22,461 nt of DNA. It comes from an uncultured Acidimicrobiaceae bacterium (GTDB taxonomy: Bacteria; Actinomycetota; Acidimicrobiia; Acidimicrobiales; RAAP-2). Below, piece by piece: positions 15,947 through 22,175 of the stretch. The notes below the pieces were generated by a model, which was not told where the DNA came from, searched no databases, and saw only the letters and a list, made by a program, of their open reading frames with translations. Each line of letters begins with the position of its first letter. The stretch's first letter is position 1. Both the position numbers and the translations under genes were made by a program. The stretch is taken from positions 1-22,461 of the forward strand of contig CALAYR010000143.1 of the NCBI GenBank assembly GCA_937894805.1, written 5' to 3'.

Positions 15947-17107
15947 ATTAGCGTTTCGATAAACAACATCGCCGTCGAGTGGATCGCCACGAACGACCAA
16001 CTCAGCGACCTGGTCGCCAGTCGCGACCTCAACGCCGATTACGCCCTCGACACTGAGTTCACTTCGGGCCGGTGGTACAGCACGGAACTCTCCCTGGTCC
16101 AGATTGGCTGGCCCGACCGAATCGCGCTGATCGACCCCTACCTCGTCGACCTCACACTCTTGGCTCCGCTCTTTCAGGGTGGCGGTCAGGCCCTCTTCCA
16201 CGCCGCCCAGGGCGACCTCGAACTCTTAGAGATCGCCGTCGGTGTTCGTCCGTCACGCCTCTTTGACACCCAGGTTGCCGGACAACTCCTCGGCTACTCC
16301 ATGCCCTCATTGGCCTACATGGTGCAAAAGTACGTGGGGGTCTCACTCGATAAGACTCATCAACGGACCGACTGGACCGTCCGGCCGCTCTCTGAGCCCG
16401 TTCGTCACTACGCCGCCTCGGATGTGGCCCACCTCCACGAGCTAGTAGCCAAGGTGACGGCCGACATTGAAGCTCTCAACCGATTGGACTGGCTGGAGAG
16501 CGAGAACGAGGTCGTTCGCACCCAACTCTTCACCACTACGGCGCCCGAAGAACTCTGGTGGCGACTCAGTCGCGCAACGGGTATTCCCTCGGGCCGCCAA
16601 CTCGGAGCCCAACGTCTCGCCATCTTGCGTAACGAACGGGCCCAGCGTCGCAACAAGCCGCTGTCTCACATCATCACTGATGACGCCATGGTCTCCCTAG
16701 CCAGCAAGCCGCCGGCCACATTGCGAGACTTCAAGAACCACAAGGGTTGCGCCACTATTCCCGAGCCCTTCGCCATGGAGATCATCGACCTGCTCACGAG
16801 AGCGAAGGACGAGAGTCCCGGCGAACTCCGCCGCCTCCCCGGCGGGGCACTCGACCCCGATCTAGAACCACTGGTTAACGTCCTCGCCGCCGTAGCGGCG
16901 CAGCGCGCCCTTGATCTCACGATTGATTTCAAAATCTTGGCAACCCGCAAGGACATCACCGACTTCGTCGCCCAGCAGCCCAGTCGCGTTGATGTCGCGT
17001 GGCGCCGTGCAGTCCTCGGTGACGATCTCCACGCTCTCTTGCGCGGTGAAGCGTCAATCCGAGTGCGAGATCAACGAGTCGTTCTTGAACGCGACGGCGC
17101 GGTGTAA
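15947..17107 (+). CDS. rnd: Ribonuclease D (DEDDy exonuclease plus HRDC), probable non-canonical ATT start
   Basis: 386 aa if read from the ATT at 15947, close to the ~375 aa usual for the family. The DEDDy active site is complete: D35 and E37 (LDTEF), D90 (HAAQGDLELL), Y155 and D159 (YAASDV). An HRDC domain follows at about 228-305 (NKPLSHIITDDAMVSLAS). RNase D trims 3' ends of tRNA precursors and other RNAs. The first conventional start in frame is a TTG at 16160, but starting there removes the D35/E37 motif, so it cannot be the true start. Upstream, a GTG at 15920 (overlapping the previous stop as TAGTG) is cut off by TAG at 15935-15937. The reading chosen is a leaderless ATT start; a nonsense mutation or sequence error is the alternative. 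Function is secure, the start is not. Confidence 0.85.
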   Translation: MSVSINNIAVEWIATNDQLSDLVASRDLNADYALDTEFTSGRWYSTELSLVQIGWPDRIALIDPYLVDLTLLAPLFQGGGQALFHAAQGDLELLEIAVGVRPSRLFDTQVAGQLLGYSMPSLAYMVQKYVGVSLDKTHQRTDWTVRPLSEPVRHYAASDVAHLHELVAKVTADIEALNRLDWLESENEVVRTQLFTTTAPEELWWRLSRATGIPSGRQLGAQRLAILRNERAQRRNKPLSHIITDDAMVSLASKPPATLRDFKNHKGCATIPEPFAMEIIDLLTRAKDESPGELRRLPGGALDPDLEPLVNVLAAVAAQRALDLTIDFKILATRKDITDFVAQQPSRVDVAWRRAVLGDDLHALLRGEASIRVRDQRVVLERDGAV

Positions 17108-17135
17108 CCAGCACCCGCCCGCCGGAGAGATGGGC

Positions 17136-17176
17136 GAAGTTTTGCCTCGCGACAACCTCAAAGTACCTAAAACTTC
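17136..17176. promoter_or_regulatory. Inverted repeat upstream of the response regulator
   Basis: GAAGTTTT (17136-17143) and AAAACTTC (17169-17176) form a perfect 8-bp inverted repeat with a 25-nt spacer. It lies between the ribonuclease D stop and a TACGGT box at 17200. Possible operator or autoregulatory site, or a weak stem. The rest of the 144-nt gap (17108-17251) holds only the short ORF described separately. Confidence 0.3.
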
Positions 17177-17211
17177 ACCGAGAGATAACTCCGGATTCGT
17201 ACGGTAGTCAC

Positions 17212-17298
17212 GTGGCCCACTCAGTAACTCCCTTCCCCCCTCGTTTTCTGAGTGGCGCCACAACCTTCTTCTCGGATCGAAGCACCGTTAGTGGTTGA
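17212..17298 (+). CDS. Possible 28-codon leaderless upstream ORF
   Basis: The GTG at 17212 lies exactly 6 nt after TACGGT (17200-17205), the spacing seen at other leaderless starts here. The product would be 28 aa (starts MAHSVTPFPPRF, ends STVSG). Its TGA (17296-17298) overlaps an in-frame GTG of the response regulator at 17291, so it could couple translation to that gene. There is no homology or codon evidence beyond this arrangement. Confidence 0.3.
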   Translation: MAHSVTPFPPRFLSGATTFFSDRSTVSG

Positions 17299-17986
17299 TC
17301 CCGACGGCCGCATTGTGGTCCTCATCGTCGAAGATGAGCCCAGCTACGTTGACGCCTTAAGCATCGGCCTCGTGGGCGAAGGATTTGTCGTCGCGGCCGC
17401 CAGCACGATTGCCGACGCCCGAACCCAGTTCGTCGCCGTGAAGCCCGACATTCTGTTACTCGACGTGATGCTCCCCGACGGCAGCGGTGTTGACTTCTGT
17501 CGTGAACTGCGCGCTACGTCGTCCGTGCCCATCATCATGGTGACGGCTCGCTCCGAGGAAGTCGACGTGATCTTGGGCCTCGAGTTTGGGGCCAGCGACT
17601 ACGTCACCAAGCCCTATCGACTGCGCGAGCTGATTGCCCGCATTCGAGCCATTCTTCGTCGCAGTGGGAGCGAACCGGCCAGTGATGTCATCATGAGCAT
17701 CGGCGAGTTCCGAATCGACACCGTACGCCGCTCCGTGGTGCGCGACGGCGCCGAACTGGAGCTCTCCCGCAAGGAGTTCGACCTGTTGGCTCTCTTTGCC
17801 TCCCGGCTCGGTCAGGTCGTTACCCGAGACGAGTGTCTCGACGAGATCTGGTGGGGTCGCGACCTCGCCGACACCCGCACGCTCGACACCCACGTCAAGC
17901 GTCTGCGCCAAAAACTCGAAACCGATCCGAGCAATCCCATTCACCTGCTGACCATCCGCGGCGTCGGGTTTCGACTCGACCCGTGA
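17252..17986 (+). CDS. OmpR/PhoB-family response regulator, orphan
   Basis: Up to 244 aa. The receiver domain (about 22-137) has the acidic pair E27/D28, phospho-acceptor D71 (LLLDVMLPDGSG), T98 and K120 (YVTKPY). The C-terminal winged helix (about 145-243) ends THVKRLRQKLE...IRGVGFRLDP. It resembles RegX3/PhoP-type regulators of actinobacteria, but a specific name is not justified. No histidine kinase is adjacent: ribonuclease D lies upstream and a peroxiredoxin downstream. The start is uncertain. GTG 17252 gives the longest form but has no ribosome-binding site. GTG 17291 gives a typical 231-aa protein and overlaps the end of the possible upstream ORF. GTG 17315 sits right before VLIVEDE. 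Confidence 0.9.
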   Translation: MAPQPSSRIEAPLVVDPDGRIVVLIVEDEPSYVDALSIGLVGEGFVVAAASTIADARTQFVAVKPDILLLDVMLPDGSGVDFCRELRATSSVPIIMVTARSEEVDVILGLEFGASDYVTKPYRLRELIARIRAILRRSGSEPASDVIMSIGEFRIDTVRRSVVRDGAELELSRKEFDLLALFASRLGQVVTRDECLDEIWWGRDLADTRTLDTHVKRLRQKLETDPSNPIHLLTIRGVGFRLDP

Positions 17987-17988
17987 CC

Positions 17989-17994
17989 TAACCT
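17989..17994 (+). promoter_or_regulatory. Candidate leaderless -10 box of the peroxiredoxin gene
   Basis: TAACCT lies 2 nt after the response-regulator stop and exactly 6 nt before the ATG at 18001. No Shine-Dalgarno sequence is present, so the peroxiredoxin may have its own leaderless transcript as well as read-through. Confidence 0.45.
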
Positions 17995-18000
17995 TGCGCT

Positions 18001-18447
18001 ATGCGCCAAGGTGACCTCGCCCCCGACTTTTCATTGACCGACCAGAATGGTCAGACCCAACAGCTCTCCACGTTGCTGACCAACGGTCCGGTCGTGCTGT
18101 TCTTCTACCCCGCCGCCATGACGTCGGGCTGCACCAAGGAAGCCTGCTCCTTTCGCGACAACGCTTCGGCCTTCGCCGACTTTCAGGCTCAGCGTGTCGG
18201 CATCTCCATGGACGACGTGGCCAAGCAGGCCGAGTTCTCCTCACAGCACAGCTTTGACTACCCCCTGCTCGCCGATACTGACGGGGCCGTGGCTAAGTCC
18301 TACGGCGTGAAGCGGGCTATTGGTCTGCTCAAGGTCAAGCGCACCACATTCGTCATTAACCAGGACCGCACGATTCGCGCCGTTATTAGTTCTGAGTTCA
18401 ACATGAACGCCCACGTCGACCAGGCGCTGGCCGCACTGGCCAACTAG
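18001..18447 (+). CDS. bcp: Bcp-type thioredoxin-dependent peroxiredoxin
   Basis: 148 aa, cytoplasmic. The FYPAAMTSGCTKEACSFRD signature carries the peroxidatic Cys C44 and the putative resolving Cys C49, spaced as in 2-Cys Bcp/PrxQ enzymes. It reduces hydrogen peroxide and organic hydroperoxides with thioredoxin. The length matches the family (about 150 aa). It follows the response regulator by 14 nt with no ribosome-binding site and a TAACCT box. Its stop shares the palindrome CTAG with the stop of the convergent Fae gene. Confidence 0.92.
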   Translation: MRQGDLAPDFSLTDQNGQTQQLSTLLTNGPVVLFFYPAAMTSGCTKEACSFRDNASAFADFQAQRVGISMDDVAKQAEFSSQHSFDYPLLADTDGAVAKSYGVKRAIGLLKVKRTTFVINQDRTIRAVISSEFNMNAHVDQALAALAN

Positions 18448-18944
18448 GCCCGAGGGTTGTAGTACCCATTCAGTGGGTGGTGGCGAAGCTCGAGGAGCTC
18501 GTCGGTCACCGCCAGATTGAAACCCCGGCGAATTGATTCGGTAATCGCTAAACGATTGTTCTCGTAAATAGCGTCATCGTCGTCGGCCTTGGGGTCGACC
18601 CACACCGCGGCAATGAGCAACAGATTGGGTGCCTCCGCCGGATCGATCAACCCTTCGGCCACGGCATCGAGCACACCACTGGCCACGCCCAACTGGGCCG
18701 CACCCCACGTCAGGTAGGCGTGGCGATCAGAAGCGATCGTCGCCTTATTAACAAAGAGCGTCATGGGGAGCACGGGCTGATTAGGGCGCGCAATTACGAC
18801 AAACGAGCTGTGACCTTCGCGCGGCGTGGCCAGGGCCGTGGCCCAGGCCGTCTCCACGGCACTGCCCTTAGGCCCCAGCATGGTGTTGGGATGAGCACCG
18901 TTGACGCCTTGGCCGGCGTAGGCCTCGCCGTAGTAGGTCGTCAC
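18444..18944 (-). CDS. fae: Formaldehyde-activating enzyme (Fae) homologue
   Basis: 166 aa from the GTG at 18944, which overlaps the oxygenase stop as GTGA; a GTG at 18956 would overlap further. The sequence aligns along its length with Fae (about 165-170 aa). Shared elements are GEAxxGxGxxxAHxxxxxGPKG with the conserved His (H18), PNQPVLPMTLFVNKATI, GAAQLGVASGVLDAVAEGLI and the acidic DPKADDDDAIYENN segment. Fae condenses formaldehyde with tetrahydromethanopterin to methylene-H4MPT; paralogues of unknown role also exist. No other H4MPT pathway gene is in the window. Coupling to an Fe/2OG oxygenase suggests capture of formaldehyde released by that enzyme. That link is inference; the family call is firm. 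Confidence 0.9.
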   Translation of the reverse strand: MTTYYGEAYAGQGVNGAHPNTMLGPKGSAVETAWATALATPREGHSSFVVIARPNQPVLPMTLFVNKATIASDRHAYLTWGAAQLGVASGVLDAVAEGLIDPAEAPNLLLIAAVWVDPKADDDDAIYENNRLAITESIRRGFNLAVTDELLELRHHPLNGYYNPRA

Positions 18945-19771
18945 GGCGCGGGCCACGTGGTCGGTGGCTCGGCGAAGACTTCAGTGCGACCGTAACGATT
19001 CATCCGCAGGTGTTCGGACGAGACCGTGTTGGGCTTGGTGTCATAAGCCAACAGACCGACGTGGCGCAGCGTGGCGCCCTTGATGGGTGAGACACGGTGG
19101 AGTGAGTTGCGACCCTCAAAGACCAACAGGGTGCCCGGCGTCATGGCGAGAGTGACTACTTCGCTGTGGTCGCCGTCAAAGACTTGCTTCACTCGGTCGT
19201 ACTGCTCGTCGTCGGCCGAGCGGAGCTTGGGCACCATCTCAAAGTCACCGCCCGTCTCGGCATCTTGGATGGCGAGCGAGACGACGAAGTCCGTCTGGTC
19301 GTAGTGCCACTGCAGCTCGTCGCCTTCGGCCATCACGGCCAAGTTGAGTGCGCCGCAGGGATCGGCGTAGTGAAAGAGGGGTCCCCGGTTCAAAATCGTT
19401 TCAATGAAGTTCGTCACCAGGGGGTGTTCGTACAGTTGACGCAGCGGTGAGGTCCGCGGAATGATGTCGTAGCCCACGGCTCGCACCCCGAACTTCATGC
19501 GGTGACGACGGGGGTGATCTGCGGGCCACTCGTCACTGGGGGTCTCGAGATACGCCGTGCCCATGCCCCCTGAGGGATGCGCACGCTGGGCTAAACCTTC
19601 AGCGTCCTGCACTAAAGCGGCCACGCCGGCGGGCGTAACAAAGCCGGAGAGTTCGGCCGCACCGAGTGAGGCCACTTGTGCGCGTGCTTCCGTCACGACC
19701 GCTTGGCCCCGTGGGGAGTTGAGATCAGTAATCGGAAAGCGCTCGAGATCGACGAAGTCCAAAACGTCCAT
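18941..19771 (-). CDS. Fe(II)/2-oxoglutarate-dependent oxygenase (phytanoyl-dioxygenase-like / BesD-HalD-like fold)
   Basis: 276 aa, ATG start. The iron triad is H156-x-D158 (LQWHYDQTDFVVSL) and H225 (RNSLHRV), with R236 (ATLRHVGLLAY) as the likely 2-oxoglutarate ligand. The TGGDFEMVPKLRS and PGTLLVFEGRNSLHR stretches recall the oxygenase group that contains the amino-acid halogenases BesD and HalD. Those halogenases carry Gly where this protein has D158, so hydroxylation or demethylation is expected instead of chlorination. The substrate is unknown. The gene is the first of a two-gene unit with the Fae homologue (GTGA overlap). It probably has a leaderless transcript, because TACCCT lies exactly 6 nt upstream and there is no Shine-Dalgarno sequence. 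Confidence 0.88.
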   Translation of the reverse strand: MDVLDFVDLERFPITDLNSPRGQAVVTEARAQVASLGAAELSGFVTPAGVAALVQDAEGLAQRAHPSGGMGTAYLETPSDEWPADHPRRHRMKFGVRAVGYDIIPRTSPLRQLYEHPLVTNFIETILNRGPLFHYADPCGALNLAVMAEGDELQWHYDQTDFVVSLAIQDAETGGDFEMVPKLRSADDEQYDRVKQVFDGDHSEVVTLAMTPGTLLVFEGRNSLHRVSPIKGATLRHVGLLAYDTKPNTVSSEHLRMNRYGRTEVFAEPPTTWPAP

Positions 19772-19777
19772 GGTGAG

Positions 19778-19783
19778 AGGGTA
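19778..19783 (-). promoter_or_regulatory. Candidate leaderless -10 box of the oxygenase-fae unit
   Basis: TACCCT on the minus strand ends 6 nt before the ATG at 19771. It lies 32 nt from the divergent TATCGT box of the MFS gene, so the two promoters are back to back. Confidence 0.45.
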
Positions 19784-19815
19784 GTTGGAAACCGGGTCTC
19801 TTTCTAGGGCCGCCG

Positions 19816-19821
19816 TATCGT
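19816..19821 (+). promoter_or_regulatory. Candidate leaderless -10 box of the MFS gene
   Basis: TATCGT ends exactly 6 nt before the GTG at 19828. No Shine-Dalgarno sequence is present. Confidence 0.45.
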
Positions 19822-19827
19822 TTATCC

Positions 19828-21081
19828 GTGGCTCGACTCTTCGTAGATATAACTCCCCTGCGGGAGAGCCGTAATTTTCGCCTGCTCTTCACCGGCCACT
19901 TGGCCTCGATGCTAGGTAACCAACTCACCGTTGTGGCCATTGCCTACCAGGTCTACCAACTGACCCACTCCAGTCTCTGGGTCGGTCTCGTCTCACTCTT
20001 TCAACTCCCCTTTCTCATCTGGGGCTCACTGTGGGGTGGGGCGCTGGGTGATCGCACCGACAAGCGACGCATCTTGTCGGTGGGGGGCGGCCTCTTAGCG
20101 TTGCTCAGTTGCGGACTGGCCGTGAACTCCATGCTGACGCACCCCTCGTTGGCGGCCATCGTGGTGCTCTCGGCCGCTGCGGCCTTCGGCGGCGGCTTTG
20201 TTAATCCCGCGCGGAACGCTTCGATTCCCCGTTTGGTCTCGCCCAACAAATTGGTCTCGGCCTATTCGCTCAATCAGGTCGGCATTCAAGTCGCCACCGT
20301 GGTCGGTCCGGCCATCTCCGGTCTCTTGCTCGCCGCCTTCGGTGTGGCCTCCTGCTACTGGGTCGACGTGGCCTCTTTTGTGGTCTTTGTGGTCGCGACG
20401 CTGCGGATGGATCCGCTGCCCCCGAGCGAGAGTGTTACACCCGTCTCGAGTTGGCGCGCGACCAAGGAGGGCGTCGCCTACTTGCGCCAGCACAAGATTG
20501 CCCAGGGTGTCTACGTGGCCGACCTCAACGCCATGATCTTCGGCATGCCCCGCGCCCTCTTCCCCGCCATGGGCCTCACGGTCTTTCACGGTGGTCCCCA
20601 GTTAGTCGGCCTCTTCTTCGCGGCCCCCGGGATTGGGGCGTTACTCGGTGCGGTAACGACGGGCTGGGTCGAACGGGTCGATCGTCGGGGTCGAGCCGTC
20701 ATTGTGGCCGTGGCCGGTTGGGGACTGGCCATTGCCCTCTTCGGTCTCTCCCCCTGGGTTGGACTGGCACTCGTGGGACTCGCGATTGCCGGCTGGGCCG
20801 ACGTGATTTCGGCCGTGCTCCGTAACGCGATCTTGCAGAGTCGCATTGAAGATCAGTATCGAGGTCGCCTCAGCGCCATTCAGATTGCCGTCGTAACCGG
20901 CGGACCTCGCCTCGGCGATTTGGAGTCGGGCGCGGTGGCGGGACTCTCAACCACGGCGATTTCAGTCGTGAGTGGCGGACTGGCCTGCGTAGTCGGTTCC
21001 GTCTTTGTGGCCTGGCACTGGCGAAGTTTTTGGAACGAACGCGCTAGCGAACTGGGATTGAGCGACGCTTCCCATTCGTGA
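19828..21081 (+). CDS. MFS transporter, MFS_3 / EntS-like
   Basis: 417 aa, GTG start, about 12 hydrophobic segments. The opening LRESRNFRLLFTGHLASMLG and motif A (GGALGDRTDKRRIL, about 70-83) are typical of the MFS_3 group that includes the enterobactin exporter EntS. A second-half motif, ERVDRRGR, is also present. Members export siderophores, drugs or metabolites using the proton gradient. The substrate is unknown. It diverges from the oxygenase-fae unit across 56 nt, so joint regulation is possible. Its last 38 nt overlap the 3' end of rlmN on the other strand. Confidence 0.88.
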   Translation: MARLFVDITPLRESRNFRLLFTGHLASMLGNQLTVVAIAYQVYQLTHSSLWVGLVSLFQLPFLIWGSLWGGALGDRTDKRRILSVGGGLLALLSCGLAVNSMLTHPSLAAIVVLSAAAAFGGGFVNPARNASIPRLVSPNKLVSAYSLNQVGIQVATVVGPAISGLLLAAFGVASCYWVDVASFVVFVVATLRMDPLPPSESVTPVSSWRATKEGVAYLRQHKIAQGVYVADLNAMIFGMPRALFPAMGLTVFHGGPQLVGLFFAAPGIGALLGAVTTGWVERVDRRGRAVIVAVAGWGLAIALFGLSPWVGLALVGLAIAGWADVISAVLRNAILQSRIEDQYRGRLSAIQIAVVTGGPRLGDLESGAVAGLSTTAISVVSGGLACVVGSVFVAWHWRSFWNERASELGLSDASHS

Positions 21082-22078
21082 CGTTGGCCAGTTGGCCGCA
21101 GGCCGCGTCAATAGTGCGACCCCGCGTGCGGCGAACCGTTGCGTTCACGCCCAACTCTTCGAGTTCGTCGCGGAAGTAGCGGACCCGCGCGGCCGGTGAA
21201 CCAATCACGAGAAAGCCCGGCGTGGGATTCAGGGGAATGAGATTGACGTGGGCCCCGAGGGGCCGGGCGTACTCGGCCAGTTCGTAGAGGGCCTGGTCGG
21301 TATCGTTGACGCCCGAGATGAGCGCCCACTCGAAAGAAATCCGTCGTCCCGTTTCATTACGCCACACCTCACAGGCCTGGTAGAGGCGTTCGAGGTTGTA
21401 ACGCTTATTGATGGGAATGAGTTCATCTCGTTCGGCGTCGTTAGCCACGTGCAGGCTGATGGCCAACGTCAACGGCAGACCCTCGAGGGCGAGGCGCTCG
21501 ATGGCGGGCGCGATGCCGACGGTGGAGACGGTCAAGTTGCGAGCCGAGAGTCCTCGCTCGTGGTGGAGTGCGCGAATCGTGCCGACAGTCACGTCGTAGT
21601 TGGCCAACGGTTCACCCATGCCCATGAAGACAATGTTCGAGATGCGTCGAGGGGCCGCGGCTCGTCCAGCTCGGACAACCTGCTCGACCACTTCGCCGAG
21701 GGTCAGTTGGCGTGAGAACCCGGCCTGGCCGGTGGCGCAGAACGTACAGCCCATGGCGCAGCCGGCCTGGGTCGAGATGCAAACCGTGACTCGATCCTCG
21801 TAGTTCATGAGCACGGTTTCGATGGTGTAGCCGTCGTGAAGTCGGTAGACCCACTTGCGGGTCGTGCCCTCGTCGGTCGAAACATCGTTGGCCACTTCGA
21901 GGGCCAGGGGCAGTTCGGCCGTCAGTTTCTCCCGCAGGGCCTTAGAGATTGTCGTGATTTCCTCGGGGAAGCGGTCCTGTTCCCAGATGCCCTGCCAGAT
22001 TTGGTCCACCCGGTACTTGGGCTCACCAGCCAGCAGGTCAGTCAGCTCATCTCGGGTCAATTCGTACGCAGAAGCCAC
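21044..22078 (-). CDS. rlmN: 23S rRNA (adenine2503-C2)-methyltransferase / tRNA A37 methylase RlmN
   Basis: 344 aa, GTG start. Radical-SAM enzyme with the CxxxCxxC cluster at C107, C111 and C114 (GCAMGCTFCATGQAGF). C100 and the methyl-carrying C327 (TIDAACGQL) correspond to the catalytic cysteines of the family. It also has FMGMGEPLANYD and SLHVANDAERDELIP. It methylates A2503 of 23S rRNA and, in studied bacteria, A37 of some tRNAs. C-terminal QLAN and length are normal. The start is probably leaderless, with TAGGTT 6 nt upstream. The 3' end overlaps the MFS gene by 38 nt. Confidence 0.95.
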   Translation of the reverse strand: MASAYELTRDELTDLLAGEPKYRVDQIWQGIWEQDRFPEEITTISKALREKLTAELPLALEVANDVSTDEGTTRKWVYRLHDGYTIETVLMNYEDRVTVCISTQAGCAMGCTFCATGQAGFSRQLTLGEVVEQVVRAGRAAAPRRISNIVFMGMGEPLANYDVTVGTIRALHHERGLSARNLTVSTVGIAPAIERLALEGLPLTLAISLHVANDAERDELIPINKRYNLERLYQACEVWRNETGRRISFEWALISGVNDTDQALYELAEYARPLGAHVNLIPLNPTPGFLVIGSPAARVRYFRDELEELGVNATVRRTRGRTIDAACGQLANVTNGKRRSIPVR

Positions 22079-22084
22079 GTAGTC

Positions 22085-22090
22085 AACCTA
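22085..22090 (-). promoter_or_regulatory. Candidate leaderless -10 box of rlmN
   Basis: TAGGTT on the minus strand ends exactly 6 nt before the GTG at 22078. No Shine-Dalgarno sequence is present. Confidence 0.45.
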
Positions 22091-22104
22091 GAGGTTTGGT
22101 GGGT

Positions 22105-22114
22105 CGAAATTTCG
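22105..22114. promoter_or_regulatory. 10-bp palindrome in the rlmN / SDR divergent region
   Basis: CGAAATTTCG is a perfect palindrome between the rlmN -10 box and the SDR gene, just before a TATGTT box (22117-22122) on the plus strand. It could be an operator; a chance match is possible. Confidence 0.25.
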
Positions 22115-22175
22115 CCTATGTTTTAGAACGAACTAAACGGGTCAAACCGGCCCGGACTGAACCAAAGGAAACAGC

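Noticed and set aside
15938..17107. Ribonuclease D as a pseudogene
   Set aside because: All DEDDy residues and the HRDC domain are intact with a normal end. Only the start codon is irregular, and a leaderless ATT fits the local promoter pattern.
16160..17107. Ribonuclease D starting at TTG 16160
   Set aside because: That start deletes the DTEF catalytic motif and about 70 N-terminal residues that match the family.
18941..19771. Oxygenase as a BesD/HalD-type halogenase
   Set aside because: Position 158 is Asp. Radical halogenases of this group need Gly or Ala there for chloride to bind iron.
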